Positions 21,602-34,514 are shown, counted from the first letter of the stretch. The stretch: DNA of 64,000 nucleotides from Microbotryomycetes sp. JL201 (GCA_033819885.1 JAQYUZ010000021.1:124001-188000); one strand, 5' to 3'. The notes: generated by a model not told the origin, from the letters alone. A program made the numbers and translations.

Positions 21602-24600
21602 ATGTTTTGCAGATGCTGCACATACTTTGCAGACTCGATATTGGCTTTTGCGCTCAGGCCGTCTCGCTCGTCCTGGCCCAGCAGGGTCACGATGTGGCCG
21701 CGGGCGAGGCATGCGACGAGTCAAGTCTCTATCAAAGCACCAAGTCGACAGTTGGCGTCGCAGACGGCGTCAGCTCGACCGTGTCGTCGGTGCTGCTGCT
21801 GCTGCTGCTCGTACGGAGCTCGGCCGTCGCCATCAGCACGCCTTTTGAAAGGCAAAGCGGTCAGTTGGCACCTCCTGACTGTCTCGAAACCCAACGAAAA
21901 GGCGGCACAGGATGACTGACCGCATAGTCTGGACCCGCAGGTTGACCGTCGTTTGCTGCTCGGCGAACGACAGCTGCACACGACCACGCGCTTCAGCGTG
22001 CAGCCGCTGGTCAGTCTTAGCGGCTCACAGCATCCACTCGCTGGATTTCACATTATTAACTGTCCTGTTCGTGCTTTGACAGGCCTCGACGAGCTCTCCT
22101 TCAGGTTCCAGCATTGCTCCAGTCCACGAGCAAGCATGTCCAGCCAGTGCAGCGCCAGAAAAGACGTCGCACGATCTAAAAAAGGCTCTCAAAACTGGCC
22201 TCAGATCACAGATTCACGCGACACTCTCGCGTCTCGGCTCGGACGCGCGCTCGCAACTCGACCGCGACACTTTTGACGAATTGTTTCAGGTGTTGTGTTA
22301 CGATCAAAGCTTGGACGCGGTCGCATGGAAAAAGAATCGGATAAGCAAAAACTGGAACGCCGTCAAGCAGTTGAGGCACTTGGCGCACGAAAGACAGTGG
22401 CAACTCTCGCCCGAACAATTGCGAGTGTGTTTCAGAACAGGCGTCGAGTGGGAGCTAGAGCGGCACGATCGACAAGATCAAAACAACGCTCAGCGAGACG
22501 ATGCTTGGAATACGCCAGAGCGAGAGCAACAAAGAAGAGAATACCTCGACAATTTACGAGCATCAATCCTCGACCTAGACAGGTCCTCGCCTGACGACGC
22601 CATAAGGGATGCCAATGCTGTCGAGCTGTATGCTTCAGCTTTATTGAAACGAGGAGATGAACTCGACGTCGCTCTCAATGTCTTGTACCAGGCTTTCGAA
22701 CTCGACAAGCGTTCGCTCAAAGAGCATTCCGACGCCACCGGTTTTGCGCCTGCGCCATCAGCTTCCGCGTTTCTTCCAATCTTGTTCCAAAGGGACAGCA
22801 ACAAGGCACTAGCTCATTTGAATCGCATGCTCGACTATAGGCGAATACCGACGGTTGCCTCACTGCGCGCGATCTTGCTGGAACAACAAATGTCTGAAGA
22901 TTCGGAGGCGGCATACGCAGAAGCGCGTAGAATCCTCGACGTGGCGTGCGCTTCAAGCTCGACTGCAAGCGCTCAGCTCGATGAGCTGTATCAGCGCCGC
23001 CTGTCTCGCATTGCAGGCGAAGAAGAGATTCGGAAACGGCCAGTGCTCTCATTTTTGCGGTGGATAGGCATCCACCGGGACTCATCCAAGAGCGATACAA
23101 CTGTCACACAGGAGCAGTGGACTACTCTTGCCTTTCGACTGTGGCAAGCGCAATATGCCCCGCGCGAATGGCACGAGCCGCTGTCGTCCGAGGGCGACAA
23201 GATTCTGGACGAGCTTGTCGTCCAGTCCTGTATACTTGCTGCGGAGGATACTGGGGCGCCTCAAGAACCCCCTGCATTGCTGCAAACAGCGATCGACGCC
23301 AGCCTGCAGTACATGTCCGTGCACCAGCTGGCTTCCCGTGCGCGACTTTTACTCGACACGGCAGCCCAATATGACCGGCTCTCGTCGGCAAGGACGTTGT
23401 ACGCTCAACTGAAGCAACGAATATCGCCTTACCACTCTTTCACATGGCACGCCAAGTCTCGATCCACCTTTTCCAAGCTCGTGCTGTCAACTTTGGTTCC
23501 AGGACCGATCGATGACCCGACGAGACCCATCTTTGCTGCTGGCCAGGCAGCTTTTGTCGTCGAGTTGTACCAAGATTGGACGAAGGCTGGCTTGCAATTC
23601 CCTCAAGGCTTGTGGAGACACTTGTGGCTCGCGCTTGGTGATTTGGGCGATGTTGATCAGCTCGCTCGGGTCGTAAAAGATTTCGAGGAAACGGGTCGAG
23701 GTCAAGTAACGACTCGTATCATCGATTTCGTCATTCAAACATCAGCGAGGAAACCAGGACGCCATTACTCCAAGACTCTCGAGTTGGTCAAATTTTTCAG
23801 GTCGAGGTCAAAAACTTGGTTTGCGAGGAATCAAGATGCGGCCGTGTGGACGGCTTACAATGACGATGCTTTTACTGCAGCGACTTCTTCGTCAATCAAC
23901 CACGCTACGAGAGTTTCATTGTCATCTTATGAAGCCGTCTTGCGACAGCTCGCAAAAGCCGATTCAGATCGAGAGTCTGACGCCATTAAAACGTTTCAGC
24001 AAATAATCCAGGACGAGTTTGAACCTCGAACGTCAACGTTCAACGCATTACTGGCGAACCAAGTGTTGAAATCGCGGTTGCAAAAGGTTGACGTCGTTGA
24101 CAATTCGAGAGCGGTGTACGATGCCATCGTCAGACGAAAGCTCGAACCGGATCGAATCACAATGTCGCTCGTCGTCCACGGTTTGCTGAGGTTGGCGATT
24201 GGCGATTTTGTCGAGCCAGAAACCGAAAAAGTTGGCGAGCTTGTGACTGCAACGAACGGACATGACGGAACGACGTACATTGAAGCGGCCATCAAAGCGT
24301 TTGACGCGTCTGTTGATCGCAACTTGTTGATCTCTGGCGTACAAACGGCTCTGCTCATCTACACGCTCGGTTCAATCAACGTTCGACAATGGGACAAAGC
24401 AAAGTTTGTTGCCGAACAATGGTGGAACGAGGTCGTTTCTGTCGAACAAAAACTTGGGAAATTAAGAAACCAAGTCGCAAAATCAAACAAAGGCGATCGT
24501 GACAGAACAGACCAATTCGCAAGAGACGTTGAACGAGTCTACAAGAGTTTACAGCGAGATATTCAAGTCGTCGAACGAGCTCAACGTGACGTACTGCAAT

Positions 24601-24843
24601 TCGAGAGGGATCTGATGGCTCTTGGTGACGAAAGCGACGAGCAGACGTGAGTTTCCCCCTCTTTTCTTGTTTCTTCTTGTACATCCTCTGCAAGCTCGGA
24701 CGTCGTCAAAGCTCACTATATCCTTTTGCATCTCACGGAGCAGGCTGACAACTCTGCAACGCCAACACTCTGACGCGATACTTCAACTTTTAGAACGGCG
24801 TTTCGACTTGGAAGACACACTTACAGACGTATTGACCCGTTGA
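21602..24843 (+). CDS. large mitochondrial helical-repeat (PPR-like) protein
   Basis: Four exons. Exon 1 starts MFCRCCTYFADSILAFALR and is Arg/Ser/Ala-rich with few acids, as expected of a mitochondrial presequence; a CTG run in the DNA gives six Cys. It splits at GCG|GTCAGT and joins VDRRLLLGERQLHTTTRF, then after SVQPL joins ASTSSPSGSS. The long third exon runs to 24,648 and is alpha-helical throughout, with repeats such as SSYEAVLRQLAKADSDRE, RTSTFNALLANQVLKSRLQ and ITMSLVVHGLLRLAIGDF that look like degenerate pentatricopeptide helices. A last exon (from about 24,745) adds LTTLQRQHSDAILQLLERRF to the stop at 24,843. A role in mitochondrial RNA metabolism is inferred from PPR-like character and the presequence only. 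No close named relative is recognised. Confidence 0.75.
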
Positions 24844-24901
24844 CATTTATGCATTGCAAAGCAAGTTTGCACGAGAACAACAGAAAACAAAAGGCCTCTA
24901 T

Positions 24902-27471
24902 CTACAACTTGGCTTGAGTTTGCGATTGAGCAGCCTCACATACGCGCCTCATGTCTCTCATGGCCTCTGTCACGTTGAGCCTGAACCTGTCCGTCGATGT
25001 CGTCTCGCACGAGTGCTTCGACTCTATTCCAAACTTGATGACATTCTTGCCAGCAAGGTCTGATACGAATGTGACACGCGTGTCGTCAGTTTGACGTCCA
25101 ACCTCGTCATCAGGAAAAGACAGTACAAACTCACAATTGATGCCGTAACCCTGGGGCCAGACTGTTCCGAAACCCGTTCCAAAGAACCGGTCACCGGCAC
25201 TCAACCCACTCGTGCTCAAAATCCAATCCTGACTTTTTTGAAACAATTCGTCCTCGAACAACTCGTGTCGCTCACCAGGTCGCAACATCAGTTTGAGCCC
25301 CATAAAATGCCTGTCGCAACCCTTGCCAACTGAAGAATCCCTCGTGTACGTATTGTGAGCTTTCGTCGCCTTTGTCAACAAGTCGTACAACGTCTTGGCC
25401 GCATCAGGGTTGACCTTGTCAGACGAGCCTTCGACGCCTGTCGTCGTCCTCATCGCTTGCACAAAGTTCCAACTGTCTTCGCTGAGCGTGCGAATGACGT
25501 CCGTTCGGCCATGCTTGAACAAGCGGGTGGAGGCCGTCTCGTAGGTCGCAACGGGCGCGCCTTGGTCTTTATGGAACGCAAGTTGCAAGGCCATTTGCAG
25601 ATACGCGTCAGGAGATTGCTTGGCTTTGATGACAAAAGTCAGCGTCAAGGAGACACCACGTTTCGTTCTCGTACAGAGACTTACCAACGTTCTTGATCCA
25701 ATCGACGCCATACTCGTCAAACCACAACATTTTGCCATCGCTGTCGTCCGCGACTTCACCAATTGTCTTGATGGCTGAATCAATGTCCCGCATTGCCTTG
25801 TCATCTAGAACCCACTCCAACTTGTCCAAAGGCTGTTGGCTCTTGCCACGCATGCTCGGTGCGTTACCGTCAACGTTTTCAGCTAGAGCATAGTCGGCCA
25901 CGATACTTGGAATCAAAGCGTCACAAGGCGAATGCTCTCCAATCATAGTGCCTCGTCCGTTGTTTTCAAAGGCGACTGTCACGCCCTTGTCCCACCACCG
26001 GTTGCGGCCGGTGCCGTTCGAGCTCGAGCCATACCGCACATGTGCATCCAAGTCTGGCGTCTTTGTCGCCGGGGACGACGTGACGTATTTATCCGACGAC
26101 AAGGTGTAATCGTCGAGCGAGACAAAAAACAAGCAATCTTCAATCGCAGTCATTGTTGTCCTATTTTGCGGGTCGAGCGCGAGCAAGTGTTCACGTGTGG
26201 CAGTCCAGGTATCTCGTGCGTCTCCAGACAAGGCGCCTACTCCGGGACCGACTGGTCTTGATGCGGCGTCGTCTGCAACGGCCCACAATTCGGCTTCGAT
26301 TTGTTGCAAGTCGATTTGCTGTGAGCCGTCCTGTGACACGACTGGCACCTTGTACAGATGGTCACGAGCGGATACGACTATGAACGGTGTCGGGTGTGGG
26401 TGGGGCGCGTGGACAAGAGAGTCCGTTGGCAGGCCAGGTAACCGCGTGACACCGAAAACCCTGTTCACGTACCAAAATCGCGAGTTGCGACCTTTAATCG
26501 TCAGACAAAGCAAGAAACATGATAACGAAAGTGATTGCGACAGTCAGTCGTACCTCATGTACTGGTGCATACAGAACGGACCTGCACGAGAGTTATCGGG
26601 AAGGATTTCTTGGCTGTGGCGAGGACGGAAGGACCGAGTCAGCTCCGGGCGAGCAAGACCACACTGTTCAATCATGGAAGGCGTCACATACTTGTCGAGC
26701 CTGACTTTAAAGTTGGTCAAGCGGTGAATGACCTTTGCGGCCCTCTTTATCTGCCACTCTGTGAATTCGCCTTTGGGCTGGTTCGCGCCCATTCTGATAT
26801 CCTCTGGAATGCCGAGGTCGTCTGCCATCAAGATCCACCAATTGCTGTTGATTGGCAATGGCACTCGCCACGAGTGGTACGCGACTTTGATCCAGAATGC
26901 GTCATCGAGCCAGTTGTTGGGTGATTGGCGATCCACGTCTGGAAGAGCGAGCCCGCGTACCCAGGTCAGCTCTCTGTTCGTGCCAGTTGATGCAGACACA
27001 AAAGATATCTAGCGCACCTTTGAGCCGTTCCTGAAGTAGTCTGCCGAGGCCGCCTTGTTTGACAAAGTCGCTCGCGTATTGCCGTCTCTTGTCGAGTTGA
27101 GCGTTGACGTATGCGTCCGCGTCCTTTTCTTTACGCTCGAGGGCCTCTTGCAGCAGAAAAGGTTTAAGTGAGTGAATGTAGCGCTCGAGCGACTTGTCGA
27201 GCTGAGGGATCGGCAGGCGCGGCAAGTCCTTTTGCCGACTGAGCGTCCGCGGCTGGTCGCGCTTGTACGGCGTCAGCGCGAACATCCTGACACAGTGTGC
27301 CTGCCCGAGGCCGGCTGCGAGCGGTGTGTGGGGAGCTGGGCGTGTGAGGTGGACGAGGTCCGTGCGCGGGCGAGCAACACGACAAGCGACGCGACTGTAC
27401 CACAATCTGCTGCCCGTACTAGTCGATACTGTTGCTCGCACGCTCCTCGACGACGTGGCCTGCAACAGCAT
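24902..27471 (-). CDS. carnitine O-acetyltransferase
   Basis: Moves acetyl groups between CoA and carnitine, for acetyl export across mitochondrial or peroxisomal membranes. The N-terminus (MLLQATSSRSVRATVSTSTG, then many Arg) looks like a mitochondrial presequence. The family start follows: LPRLPIPQLDKSLERYIHSL. Further on: SPNNWLDDAFWIKVAYHSW, INSNWWILMADDLGIPED, RNRWWDKGVTVAFENNGRG, and MIGEHSPCDA carrying the catalytic His. The CoA/carnitine-site region has WILSTSGLSAGDRFFGTGF and WPQGYGINCEFVLSF. STSG replaces the more usual STSQ, and GYGINC replaces GYGVCY-like forms, consistent with divergence inside the YAT/CAT family. At least four exons. Which fungal paralogue (CAT2, YAT1 or YAT2) cannot be decided by eye. 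Confidence 0.92.
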
Positions 27472-27706
27472 GCACGCGGCACAAGAGCAGAGCCCTCGGC
27501 GTGGGCGCGGGCGCGCGTGAAATCATTCGCGCCGACCGGCGCGACCGCTCGCCGGATCGCCGGTGACGATTACGCCATGGCAAACGCAACATCGGCACAT
27601 TCAACACACACAATGGGACCCTACATCAACTCGGAACGACCACAACCAAGCAAGACAAAGAAAGAAATACGAATATTTAAACAGACAGCGCGTGTCGGCT
27701 TGGAGC

Positions 27707-30215
27707 TCATCCATGGCCAAAGATAGACGACCCGCCGCGCAGGCCACCGAGGCCGCCGAGCTTGGTTCCTTTCGTAGCTGTCGGCTTGATCGGACTGAGC
27801 ATGCTTGGCAGACCCAGACCATTGACATCGGCAGTCTAAGTAACAAAAGCACGCGTCAGCACTCGCTCAGAAACCAAAAACTCCTTCCCGCTGCGTTTGC
27901 ACGCACTTCGATGCTCTTCATCCAGTCGAGCTTGCGGCCTCCACCACCAGCTGCCAAGGTCCGTTTCTTTGGCTTGACTGGCGCCACAACAGTCTCTGCA
28001 TTCGCCTTCTTCTTGAGCTTGTCAAACAAGCCTTCAACGCCGCCTCCGCTAGAAGCAGACTTTTTGTTGGCGTTGTTGTTGCTGAACAAACCAGCAAGAC
28101 TGCTTGGCTTTTCTTTGACATTCGTCTTGCTTGCCGTCTTGTCAGCGAGCACGCCGAGCGTATCGCCGTTCGCTTTGCGCTTCTTGACAGTCGGGACTGC
28201 TCGCACGACGGAGTCTTCGTCTCCACTCTCGTCAGCCAACATGGCCGGCCTCTTTTTCGATGCTGTCAAAGCAGGCTTTGACGCGACAGCAGTCTTGGTC
28301 TTTTTCTGAACCGCAACCGGCTCTGCTTCGTCCTCTACATCTGACTTGTCCTCGCCATTGTCCTCGAGTTCCTCCTCGTGAACTGCAATAGACACTTCTG
28401 GTGACGAAGGTTCGACTGGCTTTTGCTTCTTGGCAGTCTTGGAAACGGATTTGCTCTTGAAAGCCACTGTGTACACAGTTGCACCCTCTTCATTCGAGGC
28501 GGATAACGGACTTGGCTTTGCCGTTGCAGCCTTTTTGGTATTTGCAAGGTCAGCTTCCAGCTGCTTGATCGTAGTCTGTTTGCGTTCATCCCTGGGTCAG
28601 AGCTCTGGTCTCTTGGGTACAAGTCATGGGTGCAACGCACCTTGAGCGCCTTGCACTCTTCTTCTACCTTTTCGCGCCTCTGCGTCTCTTTGCTAGCCAT
28701 CTTCTTGGCTTCAGCCACTTCTTTCGCTTCAACCTTGCGATTATTCTTGTCCGAATTCTTCACTTCACTTTCGAGCTGAGCCACTTGCTCTCGTAGTTCA
28801 TCGACCTCGCCAACTTGCTTCTCCAATTCGTCTGCCCGTTGTACGGCAGCAGCGAGCTCAATCTTGGCCGACGACAGCTCTTCCTTGATAGCAGACATCT
28901 CTTTGTTACCGTCCTTCTGACTCGAGGTTGCTTGCGCTTTCAACGTTGCAATCGTTCCTTCAGACAGCTTGACTTGGTCGAGCAAAGATTGTCGAGACGC
29001 AGTCAACTCGGACACGACTACCTTGTACTGCTCGATTGTTTCCTATGTTTCCATTCCGCATGATGCCAGACGCAACATGTCAGTGACGTTTACGTAAGCT
29101 TGCTGTCCGCAAGAAACTCAAAGGCTGCGGGACTTGGACGTTTGACTGACCTCAAGATCTTGCATGTCGAGATTGGCGATGCCCACCTGCATCCTCAGCA
29201 AGCTCACTTGAGCCTCCAGTTCTACCTGTCTCTGATCTCTGTCTCTATCTTGACAGTCCATCAGACACAGCTCCCATTTTTCTTTCCATTTCCTGTTCAA
29301 TAATTCTGCCTGCAACTTTTGACTGAGGGACTTGTACTTTTTCCTCTTGATCGTCTCGGCTTTCAATTTCTTGTCAGCAGTTGTGCAAGATTTGACGACG
29401 TCGTCAAGTCTCGATTGAACTTGATCGAGCTCTGTCGTCAACCTGGTCGCCTCTGCCTCCCACCCCTCGCTCTCTAGTTGGACCTTGTCGAACCGCGTCA
29501 ATTGCTGTTCAAGAGTCTGGATGCGACTCGTCGCTTTGAAAAGTTCAGTTGATTGAGATTGGGCTGCAGTTGACAAGGACTTTTCGAGAGCGGCGTTGCG
29601 AGCTTTGAGAGCGTGCATTTGAGCAACGAGCGACATGTCGAGCAGGGTGCCGTGATGATCTTGAGTCGTAGAGTCTCTTCTTTGACGTGCATGAGTTGGT
29701 GACAGTGATTTGCGAGTCGTCATTGTCGTTTGGTCGCTTTGTTTCGTCGGCTGAGGAATCAAGGACGAACGTTTGACGTCCAAGGTTGACAAGGACGACG
29801 CGACCGGTAACGACAAGCGTTTGAGTCCATTCGTTGAAGAAGGGATGACAGGGAACAGAGCCTTTGCCATCACGTCAAGCTGCGTCTGTTCGGTCGTCTT
29901 GTCTTGAGCGTTGGTCTGTGCTCGAGCGACGCTATCATCTAGTGCGCCAAGCTGGTGCGGCTGCTCAAACTGATTGACCTCGAGCGTCGTCTCTTCGAGC
30001 AAGACATCCATTGCAGCTGGGCCAGCACCAGCACTCGCACCCGCCGGCATCGCCGTCGCCAAGAATGTCGTCACATCGTCGTTATCCTCGATACCTCCGG
30101 GCGCAGTCATTTCAAACAGTGCCGTTTCTTCTGTCAGCAATGACGTGTTGTCCTGTGCCGGTGCCGGTGAAGACGGGTGAGGGCCGTTGTCAATGCGAAT
30201 GTTGACTGACGCCAT
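27707..30215 (-). CDS. coiled-coil protein with basic, Lys-rich C-terminus (unknown)
   Basis: Starts MASVNIRIDNGPHPSSPAPA. An acidic/Ser-rich N-terminal 150 residues leads to a long predicted coiled coil (MHALKARNAALEKSLSTAAQ through KAETIKRKKYKSLSQKLQAE), spliced on to SELTASRQSLLDQVKLSEG and ELEKQVGEVDELREQVAQLE. The C-terminal third is Lys/Ser/Glu-rich with possible nuclear localisation signals (TVKKRKANGD, PVKPKKRTLA), two near-repeats (SLAGLFSNNNANKKS, VEGLFDKLKKKANAE), and RKLDWMKSIE. A last small exon gives LGLPSMLSPIKPTATKG and a Gly-rich LGGLGGLRGGSSIFGHG end. SP sites suggest cell-cycle phosphorylation. The architecture (coiled coil plus nuclear, phosphorylatable tail) resembles spindle-pole or kinetochore-associated proteins, but no family is recognised and that is only a guess. 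Confidence 0.7.
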
Positions 30216-30652
30216 TCCCGTTCGTCAGGTGACTCGCAATCACTACAGTGCGGACCCCCCCTTGAACTGAGTGAAATATCGAATGACGCTGCTGTCGCAA
30301 GTGACTGCAGCCGAAGCGGTGCAGTGAGCGCGTCAGTCTCCTGCAATGTTGATCGACCGTGCGTCTTGCCCCGAACACTCATGGCAGGGGCTGCCCATCC
30401 CGTGACGAGGGCTCGAACGGACACTCACTCAAATGTCTGTTGGTCGCCTACAACGATTGCCGGGGTCGGTGTGCTCTCGCAAGAAACGATAGGATACTGA
30501 GTGGCTCGAGCGTTCAAAACAGGTCAAATCTGTCGTATTTCACTCGGGTTGTATACTTGCTAAGGACAGGCAAACAGAACAGAAAGCGTAAAAAAGAAAA
30601 GAACATATTGGAACGTACAACGGCCTTCTGGCTCTAAGCTTATTCTTTTGCG
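30216..30652. other. intergenic region
   Basis: Between the coiled-coil gene's start and the glycine-zipper gene's stop, both on the minus strand. I see no gene; a purine-rich stretch lies around 30,570-30,605. Confidence 0.6.
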
Positions 30653-31437
30653 TCAGCGCCTCGGCTGCAACTCGCCCTCATCAAAAGGCACGGTCACGCC
30701 TGGCACTGGAGGAATCTCGCTCGAAATCCTTGCCTCACCAGGTTCGAGCCTTGGTGAGGTCTGTTGAGCGCCGGAACCTACCGGCGGCGACGACCGACGA
30801 CGGTCAGACTCTGTCGAAGGACGACTCGCAACTCCACCCATTTTCGGAGATTGGGGCACAGCAGCATTGCCAGAATGGTCACTCTTGTGCGAGGATTTTG
30901 ACCCACGTCTCAACCTTGAAAAAAAGCCGCCACCGCCGCTAGACTTGTCGTTGGCGTCGAACGAGCCGCCGCCGCCAGACGATTCACGGTTGTGACGGCG
31001 ATGCAGCTTTTTGCGACCAGACTCGTCCACAACGACCTTGCCGTGGTGTTCGAGATGAGGCGTCGGGGATGTAGGGTCTGATTCAGCGCCCATAGGTCAG
31101 CAAAGTCGGCTTGAGGAGCAAGTTGACGAAACAATGGGACAAGCTCACCTGGGACACCTGCCACTCGATCAATGACGCTCGAACGACGGCTATCGACGTC
31201 TCCCTCGTGGCCCACAAGCTCGGGTCTCTGTCCACGGTGCGTCGTCTCGTCCTCGACAACCTATCAAGCGACGCGAAGTTCAATTCCGAGTCCCTTTATC
31301 CGAACGGGCCACAATGCACTCACGTGGGACACCGAGTTTGACCACATCCTCTGACCTTCATGGGCACGTTCCGGTTCGCGTCCTTGTCCTGGATATTGAT
31401 GATGCACAGCCGCCGCTCCACCCGCTGCACCTGCCGT

Positions 31438-31479
<42 letters not shown>

Positions 31480-34276
31480 TCCACCATGTGCGCCTTTTCT
31501 TGAACCAGAATCTGAGCTCTCGCTAGACCCATGTCCGTGTGCATGCTCATTCTGATGTCCCGAAACAGTTGCAGATCCTGGGCCAGACGCCGCGCCGCTC
31601 GCAAACGGATCACCCAAACTTTTTTTGTGCAATTTGCGGTGTCCATCTGGATCTTTTCGAGATTGAATCTTGAGATGAGGACTTTTTTCGACCGGATAAG
31701 CGCCACCCGCTCCTTGTTCTTCCTCATCTTCTCCGTGTTCTCCATGTCCCAATCGGTCCACATCGCCGGCGCGTTCGTCATGCTCGGTCTCGAGATCTCG
31801 TCGGCCGTCGAATCCGGGGTCGAGCGAGGTTTGACCGGTGGTTGAAGCCGTAGTAGCAGCACTAAAGCCTTCTTGATGATGCTCAGGCGTTTGATGAGGA
31901 GGCGTTCCCTGCACGGCCCTGATACTCGATGGCGCAGATCCACCCCTAAAATTGGCAGCAGATTGCGTCAGATAAGACCGGTCTTGCAGAGGCGTGACTG
32001 ATCCGGCTTGATGTTGCGGCACGGGCTGATGAGACGCGGCAGCGTGATCTACTCGCTGAGGGAAAATTTGATGGCTGCTGGTGCCGGACGGATGGTTCGC
32101 ATGCGAAGCCAAGCCGGCTGCACCCGCTCCCGCAAGGGCTCCTCCAGCAGCCGCTGCTGCCGGAGTCGCGAGTGAAGACGGCTGTTGCTGTCTCTGCTGC
32201 TCCTGTTGGTGTAGAGGTAGTGTAGCAGGAGCTGCTGCTCCTGGAGCAGTCTCGGCCTGGATCGGAGCTCCCATTGTACCAGGCGCAGGATGTCCATGCT
32301 CAGCCGCATAGGCAGCAGCGAGACCTGAGCCGGCAGCAGCTCCAGCTACCGCGCCACCGCCTAGCAAAGCGGCGTTCCGGCCCGTGTGCTGTTCGTTCTG
32401 AGTCGCAGTTCCCTGTCCGGCAACTGATTCACCCATTGCAGAATCGGCAGGCTGTTGTGACAAATGGGCGAAATCGTCGAAAGCCGTCGAGTGCGGACCT
32501 GTAGCCGGCTGGTTGAAGCCAGGAACAATGCCTACAGCAGTCGTGTCGTGCAGCTCGCGGGGATCAATTTTCAATGTCTCTCCTGCAGGCGCAACATTGG
32601 CATTTTCCGGCAAAATGACGCGCTGAGCATCAAACCCTTTGGTGGCAAGGGCTTCAACGACCTCGTCATCAGCCAATTGACTACCCTCAGCAGTCTCACG
32701 GCGCTGATTGAGTACCGGGTGTTGGGTGGAGGTCTCGGTTTGCGGTTCATGTTTGAAGGCGCTAGGTGAAACTCGATCCTGAGTGATGAACCAGGTCTCA
32801 GACACTGTCTGCGAAACATCAAGCACAGATGGGTACCTTGCCAGCCAACTGCGCCGCCAACGCGGCCGTCGGATCGACGTTTTTAGATTCTGAGAAATCG
32901 ACATCGTCCTTCGGATCGGGGGAGGCGTGAGCAAGCAGATTAGCACGATACAAACGCGCGGCTCACCTTGGATGATCCAGCGGCTTTGACAGCCTCGACG
33001 CCGCCTGCGACTCCCGCTGCACCCAGTGCCGCGCCTGCGGCTGTTTCAGCTTGTCTGCGACGGTGGTCGCGTTGCTCGTCACTTTCGTCCGTGCGCTGTG
33101 CATCAACGGGCTGGACATCCGTCCTGACCGTGCTGCTCTGGGCTGGGGCTGGCTCTGTCGATGTCTTTGGCTGAGCATTGGCCGAGGAGGTCTCGGCAAC
33201 GATGGGCTGAGCAGACGCGGCGGAGGTGGACTGGTCCATGCGCTGAGTCTGGATCACGCTCGGTTGTGGTTGCATTGGCTCTTGGGGGAGAGGATTTGCC
33301 GACGACGAGGCGCCGACCGGCTGGCCGAGCAGTGGCGCTCCGTTGTGAGTTGCGAGAGACGTTGGTTCGTTCTCCTATTGTGAACGGTGAGATCAGCTGA
33401 AACATTGGGGATGCTCTTCACGACGTTCTTACACTTTCGTGGTGCGATGCTAGGGCTGCGCCGCCGAGGCCGCCGGCAGCGAGACCAGCACCGGCGCCAA
33501 GGGCGAGTTTTTGATTGCGTGTCAAGCCTTGCTCCTCTTGCGCGAGAGATTGTGGAGCAGATGATTCAGGCTGAAACCTATGGTTCAGCTCGATGAAACT
33601 TTGATCAGGATGCAATACCGCGTACCTGCTTGTTCAAGTCGAGGCCGGCCGTGGACTGCGTCAAGCGGTCTGTATCACTGACCGCGTCAATGCGCTCGTC
33701 AGCCGTCGAAACAGAATTTTCTGTCGCCACGTGCAAGTTGGCCTCGGTCGATGGCTCTGCTAGTTCGTGTTCTGCTACGTGAGCTCCAGCGCCGCCTGCC
33801 AGCGCAGCTGCGGCGAGTGCGGGAGAAGCGCCGGCGTGCTCGAGCTCTTTGTGAGCCGGAGTCTGGCCAAGATCAACCCTGTCTGCCTGGAGTGTATCTT
33901 GATGTGGTTGACCTGTCAGTGTCGCGTGCTGAGTCCTTGTGTCGTCTGGTTTTGGAGCAGCCGTGTCGTCATCGGTCGAGCGCAGCTTGGACTTGAGCCC
34001 AAAATTCTCGAGCGAGCCCAGTCCGCCCAAGCTGCCGCCGACGACGGCGCCGACTGGGCCACCAAGAACGAGTCCGACTCCTGCGCCGAGCAGGGCGCTG
34101 CCGATTGTCGTCTTTTGTTCTTCGAGACTGAGCTGTGACGACGAGGACGAGTCGCCGAGCTCGCGGCCGGCTTGTTCGAGCACGCCTTCGCGGTATTTGC
34201 TGTCACCTGCAGGCGTCTCTGGCAAGAATCCTGGCACATGAGGCGTCGGCAAAGGTTGCCCGGGCGTGGTAGCCAT
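30653..34276 (-). CDS. glycine-zipper, Ala/Gln/His-rich low-complexity protein (unknown)
   Basis: Starts MATTPGQPLPTPHVPGFLPE and ends EIPPVPGVTVPFDEGEL plus QPRR. About 1,000 residues in several exons. It carries at least five Gly/Ala-rich segments with glycine-zipper spacing: ALLGAGVGLVLGGPVGAVVG, LALGAGAGLAAGGLGGAALA, AGAALGAAGVAGGVEAVKAA, LLGGGAVAGAAAGSGLAAAY and AAAGGALAGAGAAGLAS. Most are followed by a His pair or HxxH, and are separated by Gln/Ser/Thr-rich linkers. A 14-residue poly-Ala comes from a CAG/CTG repeat. Near the C-terminus two related basic motifs occur, GHRKLHKKSLGDPF and GRKKLHRRHNRES. No catalytic domain is visible. Glycine zippers suggest membrane insertion or self-association; stress-protective or eisosome-like roles are possible but unsupported. 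Intron boundaries were located only roughly. Confidence 0.7.
31438..31479. repeat. trinucleotide repeat (AGC)14 / (GCT)14
   Basis: Uninterrupted run of 14 AGC units on the plus strand, read as poly-alanine by the minus-strand glycine-zipper gene. It is pure enough to be length-polymorphic. Confidence 0.95.
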
Positions 34277-34514
34277 GGCGCTCAATCAAAAGCGAAAGCC
34301 CCACTTGAATCCGATCGCAGCTCGCAGTCGTCATTGCTAGGCGTCAGACGGAGAATGTGAGAACACAGGCAGCCAGGCCATATTGCTTGTGAATTTTCTT
34401 TCTTCTCTTTTGAATGCATACCCTGCGTGCTCGGAAATACCTGTGTAGCCTTTTTCCCCCTGTTTCTCGGCTCGGGACTCTCGCATATTCGCCCACAATC
34501 CTTGTACACACGCA

